Below are positions 1 to 9,780 of a stretch of 64,000 nucleotides of DNA, piece by piece. The notes beneath the pieces are model-generated. The model worked only from the letters and a program-made list of their open reading frames with translations. It was not told the DNA's origin and made no database searches. Made by a program: the position numbers and the translations under genes. Position 1 is the first letter of the stretch; each line of letters starts with the position of its first letter. The stretch comes from Amblyomma americanum (lineage: Eukaryota; Arthropoda; Arachnida; Ixodida; Ixodidae): NCBI RefSeq assembly GCF_052857255.1, contig NC_135497.1:185790084-185854083 (forward strand), read 5' to 3'.

Positions 1-1267
1 ACGCTTTTTATTATGACACAAACTCGGAATACGGACCCAGCTCCCCCTTTTGGCCCTTTTGACATTATTTCCTGTCTGGAGAGGAACAAATTTCTCAAAC
101 AGGCTCCTTTCTGCTACACAAATAGGCTCCGTTGTGCCCCGGCGCCTTTTTTGCCCGTTTCTGGTCGCGACATACAGGGCGGGCGCACTTGCAAAGGATC
201 TGTGCGGCCGTATAACAAGCTGAATGCGAGCGGCAGTCGTAGCCGGAGGCGCACGGCCTTAGAGTGTTCGCGCGTGTCTCTTCCCTAGCCGCAGCAACTA
301 CAAAAATAAGCGCGCTGCCTGCAGGCGCCCTCCGAACGTCAATTTCTGCGTGGTCGACACACGGCGGCGCAGGCATAAAACGCGCGTCGCTGAACCGTGC
401 CGTCCGGCCGCCAAGCGTGACGCCGCGAACTTGTTTGATCTCCGGCGGCGGCGGCGGCAGGCGGAGAAGCACGTCGCGCGCGGGCGCGTTGTGGCGCGTG
501 CCGGGGGCACTTGTGGAGCGGCGGCGTGCCCTGCTTCGGCGGCCAAATGGTAGGAGACGTGGCTCCCGTACAGCGCGGGGGGAGTGACAAACAAGGAGCG
601 ACGGGCTCGCCATAAATCTTTACAAGCTGCGCCGACGAGGCCCGGTTTTTGGGGCTACGAGCTAGCCGCACGCACATGGCACAACGAGCGCCGTCTTGTG
701 ATCGAAGCGGCAAGGAAGGACTGAAAAGGCTACAGCGAGTTTCCGACGCTCGTAAGCAGCAGCCGAGAGAGTGTCTCATAGCAACAGATGAACGAAGTGG
801 TTTTTGGAAGCTCTAAACGGACGCATTACAGCGACGCGACTCCCTGTTACGAACCCGGTAAAGAATTGCGTGTCGTGAAAGGTAAGGGTGAATGACAATA
901 AATAAAAAGACGAGCACCTAGCCCAGCAACTGGAGGAAGACGTAAAGAGAGAAGAAACCGCTGACCGCAATGGCTGCCCGGTGGGAGTGTCGCGAAAGTT
1001 TCTGGCTCGAATGTAATCTCTGTTAGGAGAGATTTCATATGGATACTTTTTCTTCTGCAAGCGCACGCATTCGAACAATCACCTCGCTCGCAGACAGGCA
1101 GGAATTTGCATCCAGTGTTTACTCTGGGATTCGGCATGTGACATGGCGCACATGCGGCCAACACAAAAAAAAAGGCCGGGTTTTATGTTCTTCATGCTTT
1201 GGGCGACATTTACAGAAAGGGTTAATTTTATGTTTAGTGAGTGGGTGTAACGATTCTTTACAAGAAC
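1..1267. other. GC-rich (CpG-rich) island, no gene recognised
   Basis: About 160-730 is strikingly GC- and CpG-rich compared with the AT-rich surroundings and includes a short CGG run near 441-460. Open frames exist on both strands here, but they overlap one another and look like GC-driven shadows. An ATG at 788 opens a 30-codon frame running into a donor-like AAAG|GTAAGG at about 881; I see no homology or partner exon for it. The island could be a promoter or 5' exon of an unseen gene. Nothing else is seen up to 1267. Confidence 0.3.
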
Positions 1268-1760
1268 TTCTTTAGAAGAAGTGGCGCACAATGTAAAAAA
1301 AGTGGCCAAGAGGCATGGTGTCCCTGTCGTATTTTCTGCCCCACAGAAACTCGCAGGCTTGTGCCCGAGAATCAGTAACCAAGGAGCTAGAGGCACTGGA
1401 TGCGGCATAAAACATGCTAAAACGTTTGTCAAATGTGCCACGGGCGTGGTTTATGAAATCCCGCTCAAGTGTGAAGGCGCCTACGTGGGACAAACAGGCC
1501 GTTGCGTGAATGAACGCGCAGGGGAACATGCCCGCTCAATTCGAAATAAAGAAGCAGCGAATCTGCCCGCTCACTGCCTTGCCTGCAGTAAATGCGAGCC
1601 TTTGCTTAAGGAGATAAAAATTCTAGGAAAAAAGTAAAAACAAAACAGCGCGTGAGCTTTTGGAGGCCTACCACATAAAAGAAAATGCGATAAATGTATA
1701 AGCGACACTTCTGTCAAATTGTACAAGAAGGAGAAGTATTTTCTGCGCACATTTTCTTGA
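1268..1760 (+). mobile_element. Penelope-like element fragment, GIY-YIG endonuclease domain (decayed)
   Basis: The frame at 1281-1637 reads HNVKKVAKRHGVPVVFSAP, then a CGIKHAKTFVKC cysteine pair, then VVYEIPLKCEGAYVGQTGRC followed by VNERAGEHARS. This is the layout of the C-terminal GIY-YIG endonuclease of Penelope-like retroelements: a VYEIP strand, the Y(V/I)GQTGR core, and an Arg/Glu/His helix. Downstream the similarity continues in other frames (RELLEAYHIKEN, then ISDTSVKLYKKEKYF to about 1735), so the copy is frameshifted. There is no reverse-transcriptase domain upstream, making it 5'-truncated. Certain as a family call, inactive as a gene. Confidence 0.8.
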
Positions 1761-2689
1761 TCCGGAGATGACTGGCTGTACCCCCTCCCCCTCTCTCATT
1801 CCTCTTGTTCTTTTTGCTGTGATTCGGCATACATAAGGCACCTTCACTCAAATAAACTAAGTTGATAGTTTGCGCTCGTTCAGTCTTCTTGGCTTTTTCC
1901 TGTGTTTGTCTCTTTTGAATGCGCAACGTGGTTCTTCAAATTCAATGTAACCATTCTAAATTCAAAAACGGGCTCATATGTTGAGGAATAAAAAAAGCGG
2001 CGTAGTGGGCGCAAGCCCTGTGCGTAGTTTTTTTTTTTTTTCATTTATGTTTTTCTCTATCCTCGTAAATAACATTTGAGTGTAGTCTGTAGTTCGCGCT
2101 CGGTCTCATTGAAATCCGTGGAATAATACTATGCTTTCTCTCATAATACAAACACCCTTGAGCTGTTTGTGTACACAAGAAATGAGTAAACGTTCTTGTA
2201 CCCGTACATAATATACAGCGGAGTGTCGGCGCGGAAAATACGTGACGCGTGACGCTTTGCTGTGGCATCCTTCCATGGTCGCCTTTCATCTCCGGATGCC
2301 TCGAAGCACGGCACGCCCTGCTTTATTTGCAATCATCGCCAACTTGTTCCGGGTTCTTCGCAAAAATTCCCCTTGCGTGGTAAATAAATACGCGGCGCTC
2401 GAATAGAGCGTGGCTCCGCTGGTACAGGAGACTCGGGTAAACTAGGCTGCGTCTAATTTCGCCCTACGCATCGATCAGCCACTGATGCTCCGGACAGATT
2501 CCATTCCAAGCAGCCTCCTGATGATGTCCCCTGGTTTTCCCTGAAAGTTTCTGACGCTGCTCGCAAAACCGACGACGAAAGCAGCGCAAAGCAAGCGAAA
2601 AAAATTTGTGAGCGCTTAAGCGTAGAACGCGATAGTGTTATTGGGTCCCGTTCGCATCGCCTACTCAGTTACCTGATTCCTAATTAGGA
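1761..2689. other. no gene seen
   Basis: AT-rich sequence with a T run around 2029-2041 and no convincing coding signal. About 2612-2660 resembles, in reverse orientation, the 3' end of the SINE located at 2857-3073 (a run resembling AACACTATCGCGTT), suggesting a short antisense SINE scrap. Confidence 0.4.
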
Positions 2690-2814
2690 TACTCATCTAC
2701 GCATCAGTGTATGTCTTTAAGACACTTCACTAAGCCAAAGTCTACAATGCATCCAGTTGTGCTCTCTGGCTTAGTGAAGTGTCTTAGAGACATGCACTGA
2801 TGCGTAGATGAGTA
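2690..2814. repeat. short hairpin inverted repeat (MITE-like)
   Basis: Two 48-bp arms (2690-2737 and 2767-2814) are nearly perfect reverse complements, both containing TACTCATCTACGCATCAGTG at the outer end and TTAGTGAAGTGTCTT in the inner half. They are separated by a 29-bp loop. The structure would extrude as a long hairpin and is typical of a tiny foldback or MITE. No clear target-site duplication is visible. Confidence 0.75.
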
Positions 2815-2856
2815 ATTATGAGTACAATAATAGGTCCACCCTTATTTAGCTTGAAC

Positions 2857-3073
2857 CGATGAGCCTTCGGGGCCTATGGGTAGCATGCCCACCTCGCAAT
2901 CCTAAGGTCCTGGGCTCGATTCCAACCTAAGCTCATGTTAGCCCAACTTTCTTCTCAGCCTAATTTTTGTTAATTCTCTGCTTCGATCGGTATTTCTCGC
3001 TCACGGCCAACGACACCGACGACGACACCGGTTTTTCTGTAACATGGGACCCTTGACGCTTTCGTGTTAATAC
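2857..3073 (+). repeat. tRNA-derived SINE
   Basis: The head resembles a tRNA gene. An A-box-like TATGGGTAGCATGCC lies at about 2874-2888, and a B-box-like GGTCCTGGGCTCGATTCC lies at about 2906-2923. A non-tRNA body follows, ending near ACGCTTTCGTGTTAATAC at about 3056-3073. The tRNA part lacks a proper acceptor stem, so this is a SINE and not a functional tRNA. I recall closely similar elements as abundant in tick genomes. Confidence 0.7.
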
Positions 3074-5211
3074 TGCAGCCGTTCTGGGCGCGGCTAAATA
3101 CAGGTGTCTACAAGACCATTCGGCAGCGGCTCAACAGTGCGCGGCGGTGCTCGCTCTCGCACGAAGCGTCACATTTCACCAACTCACCTGACGCGCGTTC
3201 GCAGTGCTTGCTGCCTGGAACGCAGTTGCAGTGTTGTAATGAAACCAGGGTGAGACCATCGCGTGCTCTTAGCACCGTGATCACTAGCGCACTTTATAAA
3301 TCCGGAAGGACGTAAGATGTTGCCTGTTTTCCTTTGTGAGTTTCTTCAGTGCTTTCTGTTATGCTCATCGTAAGTGTTAGTGTTAGATTTAATGGAGACT
3401 TCCTTTATTGGTACACTCCAAGTACTCCTAACAGCGAAGCGCTCCGAACAAGTAAAGAAGAAAAATCTTTCTTCGCGGCAGGAGCAATTAAAGGGCGCTT
3501 TAATTACCACGACGACCGTCACACCCGAAAGCGTAAAGTAACACGGGTTGCTGGAGCACACAGTCCGTGTGAAAATCAAGAGAACGAACAATGCATTACC
3601 TATTCGTATAAGCATTGGGACCAGGAATTTTATCGTTGAATCGAGACGGAGCTTTCTCCGACTATAGCTTGGCAGGCGGAGACAGCGAACGCTGCCGAGT
3701 ATGCTCAATGTGACAACTTTAGGGACAGAGTCCGTGGGGACTGACAGAATGATGAATTTTCCCCTCAAAAGTTTGTCTGTCGTTAACAGAAAGGCAGCCC
3801 CGGGCGTATTTCTAAACGTTTTTCACGCCTGTACAATTGCTAACGCAGCGCTCAGCACTTTCCAGTAATAAATCATTGGAACTACTGCTGGCAGACGTTG
3901 CTGGCCGAGGACTGCGCGACCCTGAGCTAAGACAGAACGCGAAGACGCCTCCCAAGATGATCGAGTACCCTATCCAGTGGGGCGCCGATATGTACCGGGC
4001 GTATGCGTTTTTTTTTAATGATAGGGCGATATTATTCTCCAGAGATCATTACTCACGAAAGCAGGGTACGTTTAAAGTGCATGGGCCATACTGATAAATA
4101 TTGCGATATAACAATGACGCCCTAACTACTGCATCAGCAGCAGACCCATATTGCGAGTAGGCGCAAGCAAGGAAGTGTCCAAAGGTCATTAATGTAATTG
4201 AACTGACTAGTTACCCTCGTCTACTGAAAATTTAAAAAATGTTCATGATGAGCTGCGCTAGTCGACTTAATTCTGCCTCCACCTCGCTCCTAGCTTAAAA
4301 AGGCCAATGGGGACATCTGCATACATTATTTTTCTTCGTAAAAATTCATCGTTCAGCTTTTTGGGTTTCTGATCGAGTTTTCTCGTCAGCAAAAGGCGTG
4401 TTTACTGCAGAAGGATTTCGAGTTTAATTTGGAATATTTTCCCCTCAATCGGTTAAAACCCGTGAAGTTGACGTTGATGATGACGTCACGGGCATCAGGG
4501 ACGACTCCGTGATTTTCGATTGGATTTGAAAAGGTGGTTTGGTCTAGCCTCGGAGGTTCCGAAACAAAAACCACTTGACGTCATTGCACTTTGCTGATCA
4601 AGACAACCTGCAGCTGCGGTATCTGCATTCCTTTTCTTTTATTATTTTTATCCCATAAAAGCTCCGTTTACATTGAAAGTGGCGCTTTTTTCATCAAAAA
4701 GGGGTAATACGGGCCGTCTTCAATTTGTACTCAGTGTGTGTTTAATGCGTGCGCAGAGAGTTAGCATGCGCTGCAACACTCGATCGCAGTCGATTGCGAA
4801 ACTGTAGTTAATAGAACCGAGCTCAGATAGGATCGAATTCACGAAACTGGGTAAGTGCGGCTTCCCGCCAACGGCGACTTCTATCTCGCCAGAGGAAAGA
4901 GGCTAGAAGTGGCTGTTAGTCGCTCAGTGTCTCGTTAGATTTAAATCTTCGAGGTGCTGTAATGCTGCACAGCCTTAGCCAAAATGTTCATGCCACATGC
5001 TGGGCTTTTTATCCGTCTAGTGGGGCACTTACGGTAATCTCTGTCAAGGTGAGGAAAACCGTCGTCATCACTTTTCAAAGCATTTTGGTTTTCAGAGATG
5101 CCTAAATGCTCCACTATAAAGCACAAAACCAAATCCTTTGGCATCAAGAGTTTTGGAGGAGGCTGCACGCGCCTTCCTATGCCTCCTTCTTAGCTACCGC
5201 AGCATTCACTA
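3074..5211. other. no gene seen
   Basis: Long frames such as 3346-3768 on the minus strand have no recognisable domain and compete with frames on the other strand. I see no exon with flanking splice signals and no clear repeat structure. Confidence 0.35.
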
Positions 5212-5920
5212 GACAGTTTTAGCTGTGCGTACGCAAAGAGTTAGCGTACGCGAGGAGTTTGCGGGGACGGTAGTGCGCATGCGCAGAACGCAAGCGCAAG
5301 CCTTGCGTCTTGCGTACGGTAGCCTTGCGTACGGTAGCCAGCGGAGTTTGCGTTGCGGCGCTTGCGTGGCTTGCGTACGCTAACTTTGACAAGATGGCGG
5401 CGCCCTGCTCGCCCGCTTCGGAATAAATACATGTCGCCGCTGGATTCTTCGACGCAATAGCTCGCTCAAATGGTAGCGGTTCGCTTTTATTTCGCCTAAT
5501 CTTGCCCACACGTAGCGGTATAAGCGATAACTAGCCCCTGTTTTTCAGATAATTTGGCGATCTTCGAGCTCCTAGGCCTAACTATATTCAGTGTGTTTTC
5601 CTCGTAGCAACGACACCTGGCGAAGCAGTTTTCTAACTTTTAGGCAGATCTTGCATTTTCTTCGGTTTGCATAGTTTTTCTTCTTGGAACAAAAAAGGCT
5701 CCCAATGCACTCACAGTAGTTATCAGTAATCACGGATGAAATTTTCTTCAACCGAGCGTTGATGTGGTTTCGCTTCTTGTCACTAGATGGCGCCACGTGC
5801 GCCTGAGGGACGCTACGGCACGGTCAGCTAAAACTATACTTCGGAGCGGACAGCGTAACGCACGCAGCGCCGTAGCTCTTCGCGTACGCAAGCACTTGCG
5901 TACGCACAGCTAAAACTGTC
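5212..5920. mobile_element. 709-bp non-autonomous DNA transposon with terminal inverted repeats
   Basis: The left end GACAGTTTTAGCTGTGCGTA (5212 on) is matched exactly in reverse complement at the right end (to 5920). The first 25 bp are identical and similarity continues to about 53 bp. A TA dinucleotide flanks each end (5210-5211 and 5921-5922), as expected for a TA-target element such as Tc1/mariner. The interior has many copies of GCGTACG/CTTGCG, including a tandem pair CTTGCGTACGGTAGC near 5320-5340, and codes for nothing recognisable. It is therefore a MITE-like passenger needing a transposase from elsewhere. Confidence 0.8.
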
Positions 5921-5922
5921 TA

Positions 5923-6828
5923 CTATCCGTCGCCTTTTCTATGGAACCTTTAACGTCGCATCACGTAAGGAGGACCGCTCCATAATTCATTTCTTACCTT
6001 GTTTTCTTTCTTCTCGCGTATTCTTTCTTCTTCATTCTGGTGGACCACCGCCCGCCGAAGGGTTGCGCAGCTCGATGGAGCAGATGTCAAGCATTTTCAT
6101 GAGCATCTAGGTGGCTCCGACATAGCATGTCCTCACGAATAATTCTGTTGAAAACCAAGACAACCAGATGAGCTACGCAAGAAAGATCGAAGCGAGAAAA
6201 GTGGTGTCATTAATATTCCAGGGAAAAATTATACAGTTGTGATGGGCTGGAATTTCGCAGCGACGAGTTATGAAACATAATGATGAAAAATAAAACAAAC
6301 TTGTGGTGTACGTAAAAATTAAAGAGGGTGGGAGATGGGTACGGAGTACAAATCAAAGATTAGAAACAAAAATACTAAAGTAGAAAGAGCGCATGGCAAC
6401 CGCATAGATTTCACATTCAAGCTGTGTGTGGCGGAGCAGATATTTACCGGCGTTTTGGTGTTGGCTAGGACGGATAATACTGCTCTTGTGACGCACAGTT
6501 TTTCTGGTGTCGTCTTTCGTGGTTGGCGCAGTAAAATTGGCCATCAAAGTTAGGTAGTAGCCCGTTGGCCAATCTTGGTTCGCTGCAACATAAAAATATT
6601 CGAGGAAAGCTAAGCTCAACGACAAACTGAAACAGAAACAAATTGAACCAAACTGGCCTCAACTGAATCTGTGGAAGCAAGAATTTTCCACAAACTGCTC
6701 CTACTAATCATTCTTATGAGCATATGGAGGTGAGAACGCGGCAGTGGGAACTGCTGCATCTGCGATACAGTGCTCATCTTCTTGACACCAGTGCGGTTCT
6801 TTTTGGCGTCCAAACAAGAAAGGCTCAC
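5923..6828. other. no gene seen
   Basis: Open frames at 6335-6553 (plus) and 6353-6828 (minus) overlap each other and show no domain, signal peptide or splice context that I can recognise. No repeat structure is evident. Confidence 0.35.
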
Positions 6829-7026
6829 CGTGATGTCTCAGTGACTAGGGAACTCCGCGTCCTGAGTGCTAGGTCGCTGAATTGAATATCCGAGCTGCGG
6901 CGGCCGAATTTAAATGGAGGCAAAACGCAGAGACGCCCGTGCACTGGGGCTTAGATTCACGGTAAAGAACTCAAGGCGGTAGAAATTAGCCTCAAGTCTC
7001 TCACTGCAGCCCGCATTATGCCCCAC
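6829..7026 (+). repeat. tick-type tRNA-derived SINE copy, diverged
   Basis: The sequence follows the order seen in the better copy at 43318-44032. It has a head around CTCAGTGACTAGGG, then GGCGGCCGAATTTAAATGGAGGCAAAACGC, then CGCCCGTGCACTGGGGCTTAG, then GCGGTAGAAATTAGCC, CTCACTGCAGCCCGCATTATG. The B box is eroded. This matches the body of the Ruka-like SINE as I remember it from ticks. Confidence 0.65.
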
Positions 7027-8700
7027 AGAGCAACGTTGGAGGCAAAACTTTACTCGCTAAACATTTCAGGACGCGAACTTTCAACGCTCTATAGGGAGGA
7101 TCAAGCTCATTTGTGAGCCCAGGTGCCGAGCTTCATGTGTTTATACTGGAGCAACGACTAAGGTCCGATGTGATAGAACCAGCAGCTGGCCCCTCTTTAG
7201 ATATACTCAGCTGATACCGCCTCTGACTCTACCGTACTGTGATGTGGACGAGAAACAGGACGAGGAGAAACCGCGAAGTCACGCAGCACACAGAGCTGGG
7301 GTAGGAATTAGCAAACATTTCTGCGATCTCAGCTATCTTCGGGAAGTGTCATGGTTTTTGATTGGACACAACACAAAGTATCACTGCAGGGGTAGTAAAC
7401 TTCCGTATACACCACTGTCCAGCAAATACGGACGTCAGCGCCAATCCCTCGCATAGCGGCCGGAGGGAAGTAAACTACAGCGTCACATCGTCGTCACGAC
7501 AACGGTATCCAGCAGAAAAGAACTTCATTACCGAGCAGAATTCGAACCACCGCCGTTGAAAAAAAGAGCAACTTCGTATCTCGGTCACTCAAAAAAAAAA
7601 TCGTCCACGGCCCCAGCTTTATCGCGCTACGTGCGTGGGCAGGAATCATTCAGCTTTAAGCATCAGTTCACCTCCAGTCGCCAGGTGCGCTGAAGTGGTT
7701 GAAACCAAAATTAACCGGAGCTTCCTGCCTGAAACTGCTTCGACAGTAAAAATAAATAAAAAAAATGAAGCCACACACTCAAATTTGACGAGCATGCAGT
7801 CACAGCAAATGTAACAATCAGGTATTTGTTGTGTGGACTGCGGCAGTGTCAAAAGCAGGCCTGAGCGCCAACATCGAGGACCTGCCCATAGCTGCTAGCA
7901 AGGTGCAGTGGGATATAGTAATAACTCACCGGATGAGATGCCAACGAAGAATAAATACTTGGGCCAGCACTTGACTCGAGCATGTGCTGGTGTTCGGCGT
8001 ACAAGCCCACTTCAGTGGAACTGTCAGACTTTCAGGATTTCCAGGTAATGAAGTGACGCAGCCTGCCTCCTGGATTGATTGTGCGTCATTCAGCCAGATG
8101 GAGGCTCCATTTCACGGTACAAGGGCACCCCGGGTGCATCCGCACTACACTGCGGAAATAAAACAAGGTTTTAACAGCCAAATTATCAGACGAGAGGCCG
8201 TCTGACAAGGGTGTGCGCCCCTTGCTAAGATGCTGTGTAGGGATAACTCACTTGACCATGCAGTAACGCCAGAAGCCCAGCAGGTAATGAAAATCGAGGG
8301 AAGAAAACGCTGAATACTCAGCCGTAACATGGCGAAACCTGAAGGGCCCTGGAGCAGGAACGCTTGTCCCTTCAATGAGGTCAGACATCAGCCCGTGCTG
8401 TTTTTGTTGGCCCTTTCTAAAATGGCACACATCCCCTAGGGGAAATTCGTCAGGTTCCTGTGACGAGAGCCAAAGGAAATGAGTGCGGAGGTTTAAAGGT
8501 AGAGGGAGGCTGTAATTATATACGTACAATATTACACCGCATCAAACTTTTTCTTCCTCAACTTCCTCGTTCTACCCCACTATTTTTTTTATTCCTGTGA
8601 GCAGCCGGCTTTTATTTTTTTAAGTAACAGCTGTGAATCTGCAACGCATAACGGTTCCAAGCTAGAGAGCAGCTGCGTCTTCCGCTGGCCGTCGCCGCGC
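7027..8700. other. no gene seen
   Basis: Mixed-composition sequence with only short overlapping frames. No domain, repeat or paired splice site is convincing. Confidence 0.3.
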
Positions 8701-8820
8701 TCTGCAGTCCAGCAGGACGATGCCGCAGCCTATTTTCGCCACAGCCAGGGCTCGTGCTTTCTTGGCCCGCGAGCGAAGAAGAATCAGAGAGCGGCAGCGA
8801 GGCGCTCGTGACGGTGCACG

Positions 8821-9159
8821 ATGCTCTCGGTGCTTCCGTGGCTGTTCGACATTAGCCTACAGCTGCCAGCGCTGAGCAGGAACCTTGCGGGGAAGCCGGA
8901 GATGGATAAGGAGACGTACTTGCGCATTGTGACCAGGCTGCAGACGCGGATCCAGCGCCTGGAGGAAAATCTGGAGAATTCCCGCGTGGAGGCCGCCCAA
9001 AAGAGCGCCATGCTCAAGGAACTGCGGCAGCTGTGCATCGAGAAAGACGACCAGCTGCGCAGGGACATCGAGGAGATGAACGCCATCCGGAGGGACTTCG
9101 AAGAGCTCAAGCGACTCTACGCGGAGCGGTGCCGTCGCAAGTCTTGCGGCATCATGTGA
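8821..9159 (+). CDS. coiled-coil protein with candidate C-terminal CaaX box (possible last exon)
   Basis: The frame from ATG 8821 to the TGA at 9157-9159 encodes 112 residues. An in-frame stop at 8809 limits it upstream, but acceptor-like AGs at about 8866 and 8880 mean it may be the last exon of a longer gene. From MDKETYLRIV (ATG 8902) onward the protein is a charged heptad-rich helix (RLQTRIQRLEENLENSR, KELRQLCIEKDDQLRRDIEE, RRDFEELKRLYAER), strongly predicted as a coiled coil. It ends in a basic cluster plus cysteine, RRKSCGIM. The last four residues CGIM fit a CaaX motif with Met at X (usually farnesylation), so the protein may be membrane-tethered. A 3' UTR with a poly(A) signal near 9755 follows. 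I do not recognise the family. Confidence 0.6.
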   Translation: MLSVLPWLFDISLQLPALSRNLAGKPEMDKETYLRIVTRLQTRIQRLEENLENSRVEAAQKSAMLKELRQLCIEKDDQLRRDIEEMNAIRRDFEELKRLYAERCRRKSCGIM

Positions 9160-9780
9160 CCGAGGAACGTTCGAGCGCACGCGCTGCGGCCGCCGAACCG
9201 GGAGGGCGCCGCAGCGGAGCTGCCCCTGGGGTGCTGCTGAGAAATTCGGGGCACCCGCCCCCTTGGACAAAGACCTTCGTGGGACGCTGTCACCGCCGCT
9301 GGGACGCCACACCTTGGTGTCGACGCAGCCGTCAGACAGGTAACGCCTGCCCCACCTCTCCCTCCGCGTCGCCGAAGCCCAACGTCAGTCTCTCAGCCGC
9401 CACAGAGTTCGGACGCCGCTCGCGGTCGCCGACCATGTACTGCGCAGTGTGATGTGCGGAATGAAAATTCCCGGCTGGACGCTCCGCTCTCTAACACTGA
9501 CTTCCTAATCTGCTTAAAATTAAGAGAGGTGGAAAGCGGGTGGGGAAACAGGGACTACTGACGTCGATACTCAAGAGTGGCGGGACCCGAGAAAATCTTT
9601 TGTTTTAGCGCCTGCGGAGGACTTTTCCAGTGTGTTTGACCACGTGTTTTCCAGTGTGCATTTATTACTTCTTGCCTATTTTGTCTACTGGTTTTTTTTC
9701 CTTATATTCTGCACCCCGGCTTTATTGACAAGCTTGCACTGTGCTTTCAGTGTAAATAAAGAAACGTGTGTCCTGACCTT
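9160..9780 (+). other. 3' UTR of the coiled-coil gene with poly(A) signal
   Basis: Sequence after the stop at 9157-9159 is GC-rich to about 9450, then AT-rich. AATAAA lies at 9755-9760, followed by the GU-rich CGTGTGTCC, the usual arrangement of a cleavage and polyadenylation site. The cleavage point itself is inferred. Confidence 0.55.

Noticed and set aside
788..880. Short ATG-initiated frame ending at a good donor-like AAAGGTAAGG
   Set aside because: Thirty codons with no signal peptide, domain or partner exon; too weak to call an exon.
2870..2935. tRNA gene
   Set aside because: A and B boxes are present, but the cloverleaf, especially the acceptor stem, is not formed and a SINE body follows.
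8701..8808. Translation YFRHSQGSCFLGPRA resembling the start of a C-type lectin-like domain
   Set aside because: The frame stops at 8809 and no usable donor leads to exon 18426; the following lectin motifs are absent. Probably coincidence within a 5' leader or upstream exon.
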